Source: Apis mellifera (taxonomy: Eukaryota > Arthropoda > Insecta > Hymenoptera > Apidae). Taken from it: a DNA stretch of 64,000 bases. The position numbers were made by a program, and so were the translations under genes. The notes under the pieces are model-generated. The model had not been told where the DNA came from. It ran no database searches and saw only the letters and a list, made by a program, of their open reading frames with translations. Shown here piece after piece: positions 23,395 through 34,906 of the stretch. The DNA is taken from the NCBI RefSeq assembly GCF_003254395.2, contig NC_037647.1:2272350-2336349 (forward strand), given 5' to 3'. How positions within the stretch are numbered: the stretch's first letter is position 1; every line of letters begins with the position of its first letter.

Positions 23395-24335
23395 TTTATA
23401 AACGCAACGCTACTTTCAAAAACGCGATCATTTTATAGCGCAACACTACTTTCAAAAACGCGATTATTTTTTGACGCAACACTATTTTCAAAAACGCGAT
23501 TACTTTTCAACGCAACACTAATTCTTAAAATGAATTTAATATAAATGCAAATGAATCGAAAGTTAATATCTCTAATTAAAACTCGAAATAAAGTAAATGT
23601 AAAATTTGTTAATACTACTAATATTATTACTAAAAAAAATTATATCATTAAATTTAATAATGATTAAAATTATTAAAAGAAAATCGCGATGTCTCATAAA
23701 ACGCAACACTAAAACAAACGCGATTGTTATTCATTCGCAACACTAATGCAAACCGTAATTTATTTGTCGCAACACTAATTAAAAAATCGCGATTGCCCGT
23801 TTTCCCACTTTGTGATCCAAAAGTAGGATCACATTTTTGCAGCTCTTACAACTGCATTTTATGATCCCAAAACAGGACCATTTCCACAATATTAGTGGAA
23901 GAATCATGGGCATTTTATAAACGTAACACTACTTTCAAAAACGCGATCATTTTTTGACGCAACACTACTTTCAAAAACGCGATCATTTTTTGACGCAATA
24001 CTATTTTCAAAAACGCGATCATTTTTTGACGCAACACTATTTTTAAAAACGCGATTACTTTTCAACGCAAAATTAATTTTTTAAATGAGTTTAGTACAAA
24101 TGCAAATGAATTAAAAGTTAATATCTCTATAATTGAAACTTGAAATAAAATAAACGTAAAATTTTTTAATACTATTACTTTTGTAAAAAATTATATTATT
24201 AAAATTATAATTATTAAAAAAAATCGCGATGTCTCATTAAACGCAACACTAAAGCAAACGCGATTGTTATTCATTCGCAACACTAATGCAAACCGTAATT
24301 TATTTGTCGCAACACTAATTAAAAAATCGCGATTG
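23395..24335 (-). repeat. TAGTGTTGCG / ATCGCGTTT repeat tract, copy 1
   Basis: On minus, TAGTGTTGCG alternates with ATCGCGTTT at roughly 40-bp spacing. The tract is an internal duplication of two blocks (23400-23815 and 23930-24335), each bounded by a CCAC-N7-GTGG hairpin. Some spacers are AT-rich and diverged while the 10-mers are kept. Confidence 0.8.
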
Positions 24336-24388
24336 CCCATTTGCCCATGATGATTGTACGTTGGGCCGGAATTCTCATCGGCCATAAA

Positions 24389-24437
24389 TACTACTACTAC
24401 TATTACTACTACTACTACTACTACTACTATTACTACT
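24389..24437. repeat. CTA trinucleotide microsatellite
   Basis: Run of CTA with two ATT interruptions at the edge of the conserved core; absent from copy 3. Duplicate at 37019-37067. It produces serine or valine runs in spurious reading frames. Confidence 0.85.
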
Positions 24438-24802
24438 GACTCTAAAACGAGCATAGTGACAAAGTAGTAACAATGACTTCCCATTCTTTGGATCCAGACA
24501 AGATCCAAAAAATGAGAAGCCATTCGCTGCAGCCCCTCTTCGCGACAGTTTGTCGAGGCCTCTTCGGTCTTCCTCCTTCGGGCGCAATGCCCGCTGAAAC
24601 TTAAATCTAGGCTCGAGATTTCCTAATCGCAAAAAAAAAAAAGAAAAAAAATAGACTAAATCGCGAAAGCTGAGTGCACATGGACGACCAATAGTCATTA
24701 CTGACCATTGTCCGCACATGCGCAGAATCTCGAGCGCACGTTCGTTTCGCCCACTTCGCGACCGCGACCGCGAAATTCGAAAAATCGATATAAGTAAAAC
24801 CA

Positions 24803-24834
24803 GAAACGAATGGTCATTGATGACCACTTGTCTC
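24803..24834 (-). ncRNA. Hairpin S7, copy 1
   Basis: Minus RNA: GAGACAAGTGGTCA pairs with TGACCATTCGTTTC around a TCAA loop. Copy 3 (61756-61786) forms GAGACGAATGG / CCATTCGTCTC, so the arms changed together. Duplicate at 37433-37464. Confidence 0.6.
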
Positions 24835-24872
24835 AGTTCCACTCTCGATTTTTCAAATCGTATTTCCTGAAA

Positions 24873-24923
24873 CAGGTTGTCACGCGAAAACGCGCCTACC
24901 CGACCAGAGACTGTGACAACCTG
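24873..24923 (-). ncRNA. Hairpin S6, copy 1
   Basis: CAGGTTGTCAC and GTGACAACCTG pair over 11 bp, with a GCG/CGC inner stem. Kept in copy 3 (61667-61717) with one mismatch. Confidence 0.6.
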
Positions 24924-25381
24924 CCCGGCCCTACCTACTTATAATTAACATGCACACCAGAAAGTATACTACCTATCCTACCTAGCGCTATATTTAAAAA
25001 ATGGCAAAACAATCACACCAACACACTCACTCCACGGTTCTCACACATTACACCCGGGTGCAAAAAGCCTACACTAGGGAAAGCGTCCCGGGACGCCTCC
25101 GACACCCGAGCTTGATATTTCTTTCACACTCTAACTTTACGTACCTTTTACTGAAATCGACTGACAATGGCTAGTGATCATTGCGTAAATCGCGATAAAA
25201 ATGTATCTTAATTACGATTATGTATATATTCATGATTGAAAAAATGCGTAACTTTTAAAATGATATTATTAAATGATATTGAATTTGATAATTAATTTTA
25301 TAATTTGCAATATTTCATAGAAGATGTAATATTGCGGTAGTAAATTGTGATAGAAGTAGTGTATAAAATAATAATCGTAAA

Positions 25382-25432
25382 CGATGCAATTCCACAGCCT
25401 AATCACACACACACAATGTGGAAAATACATCG
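25382..25432 (-). ncRNA. Hairpin S4, copy 1
   Basis: CGATG..TTTTCCACA pairs with TGTGGAA..GCATCG. In copy 3 CGATG/CATCG became CGACG/CGTCG, a compensatory U-A to C-G change. The adjacent stem S5 (25508-25540) brings CTCACTC against GGGTGAG. Confidence 0.65.
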
Positions 25433-25819
25433 TGCACGATCACTAACTCATTGTCAGTCGCTGGATTAATACTTATAAACTATGGTCATCATACCCATTG
25501 CCTCTCTCTCACCCAAGTAACACCTGGGCACGTGAGTGAGATCGTGGCAATGGACATGGAAGGGGTTAAACCTGAAAATCCTGAACTAAAAAAATATTAT
25601 AAGTATATATTTTTTCTCTAACGGACTAATATTCTTTACTTTATCATCTATTTTTACTTGAAATTTTATTTAATGACTCTAATTTTATTAAATATTAAAA
25701 TTATGATAATTATCTAATAGGCAAAAAATAAATAAGAAATTTATTTATAACAAGAAATACTAAATGCAAAATAAAATAATTGAATTAAAAGTTAAAGTTA
25801 ATATTAATATAAATAACCT

Positions 25820-25898
25820 CAGGCGATTCCTTCATCAAAACATAGTTTCGAATATAAGAAATGTTCAATATTATTGTTTTGATTCCGAAATCTACCTG
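25820..25898 (-). ncRNA. Hairpin S3, copy 1
   Basis: Minus RNA: CAGGTAGATT pairs with AATCGCCTG around a bulged A; inside it ATCAAAAC pairs with GTTTTGAT. Copy 3 has ATCAGAGC with GCTCTGAT: two A-U pairs became G-C. The 3' side reads TGATGAAGGAATCGCCTGA, resembling C and D boxes, but their spacing does not fit a standard C/D snoRNA. Confidence 0.65.
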
Positions 25899-26126
25899 TC
25901 GCGATATATCTTCTTGCACATTTTCGTGTACGAAGGAAATAAAATTAAAAATTTTATATTTTATATCATGATTGTTGAAAATTGAAACTCGGATAATTAA
26001 AAAATATTGTATAAAGCAAAATGTAAAAAGGAAAAGAAAATTTTTATTTTACTAGTATTTGAAAAACGCGATGTGCAAGAAGATCTAGCCTGAGTTAATA
26101 AATAAAACACAGAAAATGTTACTACT

Positions 26127-26151
26127 CACGGGTATAATAACTATACCCGTG
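26127..26151 (-). ncRNA. Hairpin S2, copy 1
   Basis: CACGGGTATA pairs with TATACCCGTG around a 5-nt loop. Copy 3 keeps a shorter GGGTAT/ATACTC version. Confidence 0.5.
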
Positions 26152-26186
26152 ATCACTATGCTCGTTGCAAAAATCTACGTATACAA

Positions 26187-26241
26187 CCAGTCACTCGTGC
26201 CGATTCGGACCTTTCGTCCTACGACATGATTGAGTGACCGG
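26187..26241 (-). ncRNA. Hairpin S1, copy 1
   Basis: CCGGTCACTC pairs with GAGTGACTGG, enclosing GGAC-GAAAG-GTCC. In copy 3 the inner stem is GGAT-GAAAG-ATCC, a clean compensatory change with the loop unchanged. Flanking sequence is also well kept. Confidence 0.7.
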
Positions 26242-26266
26242 AGGAACATAAATGCATGCGACTCAC

Positions 26267-26306
26267 CCTTGATGCGAAGAATATTGGCAGGAGGATGTTC
26301 CAAAAT
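26267..26306 (-). other. Candidate internal exon of copy 1
   Basis: Acceptor TTTTTGTTACAG and donor CAAGG before GTGAGT bound a 40-nt exon. The equivalent in copy 3 (60002-60090) is 89 nt with the same donor, so length is not conserved. Duplicate at 38897-38936. Confidence 0.5.
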
Positions 26307-27120
26307 CTGTAACAAAAAACGAAACAACATAATTTAAAACATAATCCAGGTTATTAAAAATTGAATTCTAATTATTAATTTAAAAATTAAAAATCTAATG
26401 AATTAAAAAAAGATGAAACTCTACTAAAGTAATATTAATTAAATAAAGTAAAAATTAAATTTCTAATGTACTTTAATAAAAATAAAAATTAAAACTCTGA
26501 TAAAAAAAAAATAAGAATTTATATAAAATGAAAGATAATTACCTCTTCGCGTGATGGATGACCGCCTTATTTTCTTGAGAGAAGCACTGACTCTAAACGA
26601 AACGTATAGTCTTTTAACGCGACCGGTTAAAAATTATATTCGGCGAACAAACACTGATTCTAATTTCGCGTTATTCTTTAAAGAATTTAAAAAAACTTTT
26701 ACGAAAGCAAACACTGACTCTACTGACCGCGCGCCCATACAAAAATTTACTGAAAATAAAATTGTATAATAAGGAGGGATGGGGTGGAAAAAAAAGTAAA
26801 ATATTCTTCGATATTTTTCCTTTTTTTTCCTCTCAAACATTTGTTTAAGAAAATACTGCTATGAGTTGTATAAGATTTTTTTTAAAATTCAAAAATGTTT
26901 AATGTAAATAAATTATTTGGAAAAATTTGGAAAATTATTTGAATAATTTGGAAAAATTACGTTATAATTTCGTTCGCTATCAAAATTTAGATTATAATCA
27001 AATAGATTATAATAAATTATGTCGCGAATTATAAATATTCGAAATTTTTTGCAAAATAATCAAAATTTACAAATTAAACATACAATAATAAATTAAACTT
27101 AAATTTAAACTTAAAATTAG

Positions 27121-27286
27121 TGTAGTTCTTAGCTTGGCATCAGTTTTCAAAAACTAATCATTCTAATACAATTATAATACAACATTTTTAATGTAATACT
27201 TGCAATAATTTGATAAAATAATATAAAATGAAAACCGATGCCAATTACCGGGTCTCACCAACGAGGAGGTGACTACATCGAGACCC
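27121..27286 (-). ncRNA. HDV-like ribozyme R9, diverged, inside the ncRNA locus
   Basis: Most diverged complete copy. P1 GGGUCUC/GAGACCC, P2 shortened to UGUAGU/ACUACA, P3 ACC/GGU, L3 UCCUCGUU, J1/4 GGUAAUU, J4/2 AAGCUAAGA. P4 pairs GGCAUCGGUUUUC with GAAAACUGAUGCC: two pairs differ from the other copies on both strands (C-G to G-C, C-G to U-A). It lies about 0.6 kb downstream of the TATA promoter and upstream of the first-exon zone. It lacks the adjacent P0 hairpin. Cleavage predicted at 27287/27286. Confidence 0.85.
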
Positions 27287-27750
27287 ATATAATTATTACA
27301 TTAATTATATAAATTATGACAATGTAAATTAAATATTAAAACAAATTAATTGTTAAATATAAAATTAAAAGAAAATTAAAAAATTAAAATATAAATCAAA
27401 TTAAAATTTTGAAATAAAAATTAAAGATTGAAAATTAAACCAAATTAAAAATTTTAACCAAAACTAAAATAAAATTTAAAAAAAAAAAAATTGAAAGTTT
27501 TAAAGTGAATTGAAAGTAAAATTAAATTAAATAAAATTAAAAAAAATTAAAAAGCAAATATTTGAAGTTTGAAATAGAAATCGAATGATAAATTAAATTA
27601 AAAATAAAATAAAAATTAAAAATTAAAAATCAAATTAATCAATTGCAAAATGTAAAGTTAATGTAAATTAAAAGTAAAAAATAAAAGCAAAAAGAGAAGT
27701 ATATATATATATATATATATATATGAATATAATTATTTCTTATTATTTAT

Positions 27751-27791
<41 letters not shown>

Positions 27792-27840
27792 AATAAATAA
27801 TAAAAAATTATTTTCAATGTTATAATATTTCAGTCAAATG
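27287..27840. other. A-rich interval with TA microsatellites
   Basis: Mostly A-rich with AAATTAAA phrases. Two TA runs (about 27697-27724 and 27756-27788) sit in the centre of an inverted repeat of TTATTATTTATTCTT and its complement. The TA runs are longer in the duplicate at 40328-40432. Confidence 0.6.
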
Positions 27841-27881
27841 TTATGATTTCGAAGTTACCGCGACGCGAGTTCGATAGGAAA

Positions 27882-27915
27882 TGATTGCTCTCGCCCGTCC
27901 TGTCCCCTATTTATA
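27882..27915 (-). promoter_or_regulatory. TATA promoter of the ncRNA locus, copy 1
   Basis: On minus: TATAAATA (27915-27908), then a G-rich stretch and an initiator-like TCATTT with A at 27882, 33 nt downstream of the first T. The surrounding 130 bp are GC-richer than their neighbours and identical in copy 2, after which sequences diverge. Confidence 0.6.
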
Positions 27916-28019
27916 CAAGCGCGTGAACCGAAGTCGAACGAAAATATACGACCTCTTCCGAATTTATCAAAATAGATCTTTCGAATGTATTAATCAATAA
28001 TTTATCAGTTTTTATATTT

Positions 28020-28446
28020 TTACTAATTTAATTTAATAAAATTTAATTTATTGTTAACTTATGATAACAATTTTATATTTTTATTGCTAATTTATAAACT
28101 TAATAGAATATTAGGATATTATATATGATAATTAAAATATATTTTTTCGAAATTAAGTAAAATTTTGTATTGTATAACATCAATTGTCGATTTAAAATTA
28201 TGTTAAATATTATTTTTTATTACTTTATGAGAAATTATTATAATTATAAAATAACCACGAATAGATTTATATTATCAATAATTTAATAAATTTAGAACTT
28301 TTATTCTAATTTATTTACCGAATAATTTATTAACATAGTAAATATAATAAACCGCATAATTACAAATTTTTAATTTCATTATATTAATACTTGCAGTCTA
28401 GTCTATTAATAATCAAAATAATACAAAGAAATTATCCATCGACTAC
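28020..28446. other. AT-rich junction between duplicates
   Basis: Unique AT-rich sequence beginning where the long duplication ends. 28388-28446 keeps a decayed P0-like CAGTCTAGTC / GACTACTG pair. No gene seen. Confidence 0.5.
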
Positions 28447-28599
28447 TGCGTAGTTCTTAGCTTGCCATCGCTTTTCGAAAAATTTTTGAATGCAATTGAA
28501 ATTTGGAACATATTTTTTTAAATTTTTAAATGAAAAATATGAAAAGCGATGCCAATTACCAGGTCTCACCAACGAGGAGGTGACTACGCATCGAGACCC
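28447..28599 (-). ncRNA. HDV-like self-cleaving ribozyme R10
   Basis: P1 GGGUCUC/GAGACCU with the G1-U wobble, P2 8 bp, L3 UCCUCGUU, J4/2 AAGCUAAGA. Its P0 stem is decayed. Cleavage predicted at 28600/28599. Confidence 0.87.
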
Positions 28600-29597
28600 A
28601 TCAGGTTGAATTTATTGAACAAATTTATTAATACAATAAAATGATACAAATAATTATCTACAAATTAAATCTTAAACGTAGAAAAGAAATATGATACAAT
28701 TAAAAAAATTATCCATCGTCGTCCAACGTTCTCCATCGATGAACACTTAAACTAACTTATTCTAGACCTTAATACTGAATCTTATATCTATCTTACATCT
28801 ATTTTACATTATGCAAAAAACTAGGGCTTAAATCTAAGATGCATGAATCTTACGATTTAAATCTTATATAAGAAATTACAATAAAAAAATTAATATGTAT
28901 TTTGTATTTTGATTATCGTGATCCAACGTCATCCAACGTTGTCCATCGATAAACAGAATAAGGAAATTATAAAAAAGAAATTAAAATCAGTGTCCTATGT
29001 TGATTATCGTGAACCCAACGTCGTGCAGTATAATCTATCGACGTCCATCGATACATTGAATATAAAAAATTATAAAAAAGAAATTGAAAACAGTATCCTA
29101 TGTTGATTATTGTGATTCAACATCGTCCAACGTTGTCCATCGATAAATCGAATATAAGATATTATAAAAAAGAAATTAAAATCTGTATTCTATGTTGATT
29201 ATCGTGATTCAACATCGTCCAACGTTGTCCATCGATAAACAGAATATAAGAAATCATAGAAAAGAAATTAAAATCTGTGTCCTATATTGATTATCGTGAT
29301 CCAACGTCGTGCAACATAATCCATCGACGTCCATCGATACATCGAATATAAGAAATTATAAAAAAGAAATGAAAGCCAGTATTCTATGTTGATTATTGTG
29401 ATCCACTGTCGTCCAACGTTGTCCATCGAAACATTGAATATAAGAAATTATAAAAAAGAAATAAAAACCTGTACCCTATGTTGATTATCGTGATCCACCG
29501 TCGTCCAACATCGTTCATCGAGACATTGAATATAAGAAATTATAAAAAAGAAATAAAAACCAGTAACTTATGTTGATTATCGTGATCCAACGTCGTT
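28600..29597. repeat. Satellite spacer and diverged 82-bp relatives
   Basis: TCAGGTTGAATTT flank, one half-unit, then several ATGTTGATTATCGTGATCCA units as at 17540-18158. The second copy of the long duplication begins near 29360. Confidence 0.65.
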
Positions 29598-30052
29598 TAT
29601 CCCACTCCATCCTAGTCCATCCAAGTCCATCCAACTCCATCCAAGTCCATCCAACTCCATCCAACTCCATCCAAGTCCATCCAAGTCCATCCAAGTCCAT
29701 CCAAGTCCATCCAAGTCCATCCAAGTCCATCCAAGTCCATCCAAGTCCATCCAAGTCCATCCAAGTCCATCCAAGTCCATCCAAGACCATCCAAGTCCAT
29801 CCAAGTCCATCCAAGTCCATCCAAGTCCATCCAAGTCCATCCAAGTCCATCCAAGTCCATCCAAGTCCATCCAAGTCCATCCTAGTCCATCCTAGTCCAT
29901 CCAACTCCATCCAAGTCCATCCAAGTCCATCCAAGTCCATCCAAGTCCATCCAAGTCCATCCAAGTCCATCCAAGTCCATCCAACTCCATCCAACTCCAT
30001 CCAAGTCCATCCAAGTCCATCCAAGTCAATCGTAGTCCATCGTAGTCCATCG
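29598..30052. repeat. CATCCAAGTC 10-bp minisatellite, longer sister array
   Basis: Same decamer as 18159-18495 with more units; the reading frames of up to 169 residues on either strand are period artefacts. Confidence 0.9.
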
Positions 30053-30815
30053 AAGAAGTCTTAAATTGACTTATTCTAGATCTTAATATTAAATCCTAAA
30101 TTTAACTTAAAAGAATGTTATAAATAAAATTATGACTTAAATCTAAAACGCTCGCATCTTATGATTTACATCGAATATAAAAAATTATAATAAAGAAATT
30201 AACATCTACATCACATGTTGATTATCGTGAGGCAACGCTGTCCAACGTTGTCCAACGTTGTCCAACGTTGTCCATCGTTGTCCATCGTTGTCCATCGTTG
30301 TCCATCGTTGTCCATCGATGAAGTCTTAATTTAACTTATTCTAGTTCTTAATACTAGGTCCTAAATCTATTTTACATTACTCTTAAAACTTACATCTAAA
30401 ACGCACGCATCTTATCGAAATATAATAAATTACAATGAATACATTAAAAATCTTATTAATAAATCTTAATACTAAATCTTAAGCCTATCTTATATTATAT
30501 TTATACTATACTTAAAGCTAGGTCCTAAATAATAAGATGCATCTTATCATTTACATCGAGTATAACGAATTACAATAAAAATATTAAAATCTAAGTCTTA
30601 ATACTAAATCTTAAATCTATCTTATATTATACTTAAAACTAAATCTAAAAAATCTAAGATGCGCGCATCTTTCATTTACATCGAATGTATTATAATGAAT
30701 ACACTAACTAACTAATATCTGTATCAAAGACATTCTGGTCTCATTTAGAAAAATTAAAAAATAATATAAAACAAGCAAGGATTGACCAGAATATATTTGT
30801 TCAGATTTTATTAGT
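30053..30815. repeat. AT-rich satellite, duplicate of 18496-19254
   Basis: Offset 11561 from the first copy, essentially identical, including the GTTGTCCAAC run at 30236-30317. Confidence 0.75.
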
Positions 30816-30888
30816 ACCTTCAATCTAGTCGATTGATAATTAATCAAAATAATTTAAGGCAATCATATTTTAGACTAGATTGAAGGTG

Positions 30889-31025
30889 TGCGTAGTTCTT
30901 GGCTTGCCATCGCTTTTCGAAAAAATTTAAAATTCAATTCAAGATATTTTATTAAATGAAAAATATGAAAAGCGATGCCAATTACCGGGTCTCACCCACG
31001 AGGAGGTGACTACGCATCGAGACCC
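30889..31025 (-). ncRNA. HDV-like self-cleaving ribozyme R11
   Basis: Duplicate of R7 (offset 11561) with the same P0 hairpin at 30816-30887. Cleavage predicted at 31026/31025. Confidence 0.88.
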
Positions 31026-34000
31026 ATCAGGTTGAATTTATTGAACAAATTTATTAATAGAATAAAATTACAATACAATAAAATTACAATACAATTAATT
31101 ATCTATAAATTAAATCTTAAACGTAGAAAAGAAATATATGATAGAATTGTTAAAATACTTATCCATCGTCGTCCAACGTTGTCCATCGATGAACTCTTAA
31201 CACTACCTTATTCTAGACCTTAATACTAAATCTTATATCTATCTTACATCTATTTTACATTATGCAGAAAAGTAGGACTTAAATTTATGATGCATGCATC
31301 TTATGATTTACATCGAATATAAGAAAATATAATAAAAAAATTAAAATCTACGTCGCATGCTGATTATCCTGATCCAACGTCGTCCAACGTTGTCCATCGA
31401 TGAAATCTTCTAAATTAACTTATTCTAGATCTTAAAACTAAATCTTAAATCTACCTTAAAAAACTATTATACTTAAAAAGACCGATTATCAATCGATGAA
31501 GACTTAAATTAACTTATTCTAAATCTTAATACTAAAACTTAAATCTATCCTAAAAAATATTATACTTAAAACTAGGCCTTACATCTAAAACGTACGCATC
31601 TTATCGAAGTATAATAAATTACAATGAATACTAATATAAGAAATTACAATAAAAAAATTAAAATGTATTTTGTATTTTTATTATCGTGATCCAACGTCGT
31701 CCAACGTCGTCCAACGTCGTCCAACGTTGTCCATCGATGAAATCTTAAATTAACTTATTCTAAATCTTAATACTAAATCTTAAATCTATCCTAAAAAATA
31801 TTATAACTTAAAACTAGGACTTACTTCTAAAACGCACGCATCTTATCGAAATATTACAAATTACAATGAATACATTAAAATTAATAAATCTTAATACTAA
31901 ATCTTAAGCCTATCTTATATTATACATATACTATACTTAAAGCTACGTCCTAAATGTAAGATGCATGCATCTTATCATTTACATCGAGTGTAACAATAAA
32001 AATATTAAAATCTAAGTCTTAATACTAAATCTTAAATCTATCGTAAAAAATATTATACTTAAAACTAGGACGTACATCTAAAACGCACGCATCTTATCGA
32101 AATATTACAAATTACAATGAATACATTAAAATTAATAAATCTTAATACTAAATCTTAAGCCTATCTTATATTATACATATACTATACTTAAAGCTACGTC
32201 CTAAATATAAGATGCATGCATCTTATCATTTACATCGAGTGTAACAATAAAAATATTAAAATCTAAGTCTTAATACTAAATCTTAAATCTATCGTAAAAA
32301 ATATTATACTTAAAACTAGGACTTATATCTAAAACGCACGCATCTTATCGAAATATTACAAATTACAATGAATATATTAAAATGAATAAGTGTTATTACT
32401 AAATCTTAAGCCTACCTTATATTTTACTTATACTATACTTAAAGCTAGGTTGTCCTAAATGTAAAATGCATGCATCTTATCATTTACATCGAGTGTAACA
32501 ATAAAAATATTGAAATCTAAATCTTAATACTAAATCTTAAATCTATCGTAAAAAATATTATACTTAAAACGATCGATATACATCGATGAAGTCTTAAATT
32601 AACTTATTCTAGATCTTAATACTAAAACTTAAATCTATCCTAAAAAAGTATTATACTTAAAGCTAGGCCTTACATCTAAAACGCACGCATCTTATCGAAA
32701 TATAATAAATTACAATGAATATATTAAAATTAATAAATCTTAATACTAAATCTTAAGCCTATCTTATATTATACATATACTATACTTAAAGCTACGTCCT
32801 AAATGTAAGATGCATGCATCTTATCATTTACATCGAGTGTAACAATAAAAATATTAAAATTTAAGTCTTAATACTAAATCTTAAATCTATCGTAAAAAAT
32901 ATTATACTTAAAACTAGGACTTACATCTAAAACGCACGCATCTTATCGAAATATAATAAATTACAATGAATACATTAAAATTAATAAATCTTAATACTAA
33001 ATCTTAAGCCTATCTTATATTATACTTATACTATACTTAAAGCTACGTCCTAAATGTAAGATGCATGCATCCTATCATTTACATCGAGTGTAACAATAAA
33101 AATATTAAAATCTAAGTCTTAATACTAAATCTTAAATCTATCGTAAAAAATATTATACTTAAAACTAGGACGTACATCTAAAACGCACGCATCTTATCGA
33201 AATATTACAAATTACAATGAATACATTAAAATTAATAAATCTTAATACTAAATCTTAAGCCTATCTTATATTATACATATACTATACTTAAAGCTACGTC
33301 CTAAATGTAAGATGCATGCATCTTATCATTTACATCGAGTGTAACAATAAAAATATTAAAATCTAAGTCTTAATACTAAATCTTAAATCTATCGTAAAAA
33401 ATATTATACTTAAAACTAGGACTTATATCTAAAACGCACGCATCTTATCGAAATATTACAAATTACAATGAATATATTAAAATGAATAAGTGTTATTACT
33501 AAATCTTAAGCCTACCTTATATTTTACTTATACTATACTTAAAGCTAGGTTGTCCTAAATGTAAAATGCATGCATCTTATCATTTACATCGAGTGTAACA
33601 ATAAAAATATTGAAATCTAAATCTTAATACTAAATCTTAAATCTATCGTAAAAAATATTATACTTAAAACGATCGATATACATCGATGAAGTCTTAAATT
33701 AACTTATTCTAGATCTTAATACTAAAACTTAAATCTATCCTAAAAAAGTATTATACTTAAAGCTAGGCCTTACATCTAAAACGCACGCATCTTATCGAAA
33801 TATAATAAATTACAATGAATATATTAAAATTAATAAATCTTAATACTAAATCTTAAGCCTATCTTATATTATACATATACTATACTTAAAGCTACGTCCT
33901 AAATGTAAGATGCATGCATCTTATCATTTACATCGAGTGTAACAATAAAAATATTAAAATTTAAGTCTTAATACTAAATCTTAAATCTATCGTAAAAAAT

Positions 34001-34694
34001 ATTATACTTAAAACTAGGACTTACATCTAAAACGCACGCATCTTATCGAAATATAATAAATTACAATGAATACATTAAAATTAATAAATCTTAATACTAA
34101 ATCTTAAGCCTATCTTATATTATACTTATACTATACTTAAAGCTACGTCCTAAATGTAAGATGCATGCATCCTATCATTTACATCGAGTGTAACAATAAA
34201 AATATTAAAATCTAAGTCTTAATACTAAATCTTAAATCTATCGTAAAAAATATTATACTTAAAACTAGGTCTTACATCTAAAACGCACGCATCTTATCGA
34301 AATATAATAAATTACAATGAATACATTAAAATTAATAAATCTTAATACTAAATCTTAAGCCTATCTTATATTATACTTATACTATACTTAAAGCTAGGTC
34401 CTAAATAATAAGATGCATCTTATCATTTACATCGAGTATAACGAATTACAATAAAAATATTAAAATCTAAGTCTTAATACTAAATCTTAAATCTATCTTA
34501 TATTATACTTAAAACTAAATCTAAAAAATCTAAGATGCGCGCATCTTTCATTTACATCGAATGTATTATAATGAATACACTAACTAACTAATATCTGTGT
34601 CAAAGATATTCTGGTCTCATTTAGAAAATAAATTAAAAAATAATATAAAAACAAGCAAGTATTGACCAGAATATCCTTGTTCAGATTTTTGAGT
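31026..34694. repeat. Higher-order ~250-bp dimer satellite, expanded copy
   Basis: Duplicate of 19465-22063 with one extra block of about 1100 bp: the AAAACTAGGACGTACATC box occurs at 32061 and again at 33161, followed by the same series of variants, including the CGATCGATATACATCGATG junction twice. Confidence 0.85.
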
Positions 34695-34767
34695 ACCTTC
34701 GGTCTAGTCCAATAATAATCAATCAAAATAATGTACAGCAATCATTTTTTAGACTAGACTGAAGGTA

Positions 34768-34906
34768 TGCGTAGTTCTTGGCTTGCCATCGCTTTTCGAA
34801 AAAAAATTTAAAATTCAATTCAAGATATTTTATTAAATGAAAAATATGAAAAGCGATGCCAATTACCGGGTCTCACCCACGAGGAGGTGACTACGCATCG
34901 AGACCC
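34768..34906 (-). ncRNA. HDV-like self-cleaving ribozyme R12
   Basis: Duplicate of R8 (offset 12631) with its P0 hairpin at 34695-34766. Cleavage predicted at 34907/34906. Confidence 0.88.

Larger units (their letters stand above)
23290..27882 (-). ncRNA. Long non-coding RNA locus, copy 1
   Basis: Minus-strand locus defined by comparison with the diverged copy at 59150-63080. From the 5' end: TATA promoter (27882-27915), ribozyme R9, a first-exon zone with three GAGTCAGTG-type motifs (about 26770-26543) ending GAAGAG before GT, a small exon (26306-26267), hairpins S1, S2, S3, S5, S4, S6 and S7, a highly conserved core (about 24610-24450), a CTA microsatellite, and a tract of TAGTGTTGCG repeats ending in hairpins. 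Reading frames inside it (155 and 110 residues in the core) are broken by single-base indels in copy 3, so the product is most likely RNA. Exon joins beyond the visible splice sites are not established. No family name can be assigned. Confidence 0.6.

Noticed and set aside
24191..24842. 155- and 110-residue reading frames on minus (duplicated at 36821-37472)
   Set aside because: Copy 3 keeps the nucleotide sequence of the core but has single-base indels that shift the frame after about half of it, and part of the frames is a CTA microsatellite. RNA-level constraint explains the data better.
25820..25850. C/D box snoRNA suggested by TGATGA and CTGA
   Set aside because: The boxes are only about 12 nt apart and both lie inside the paired S3 stem, which does not fit the terminal-stem arrangement of C/D snoRNAs.
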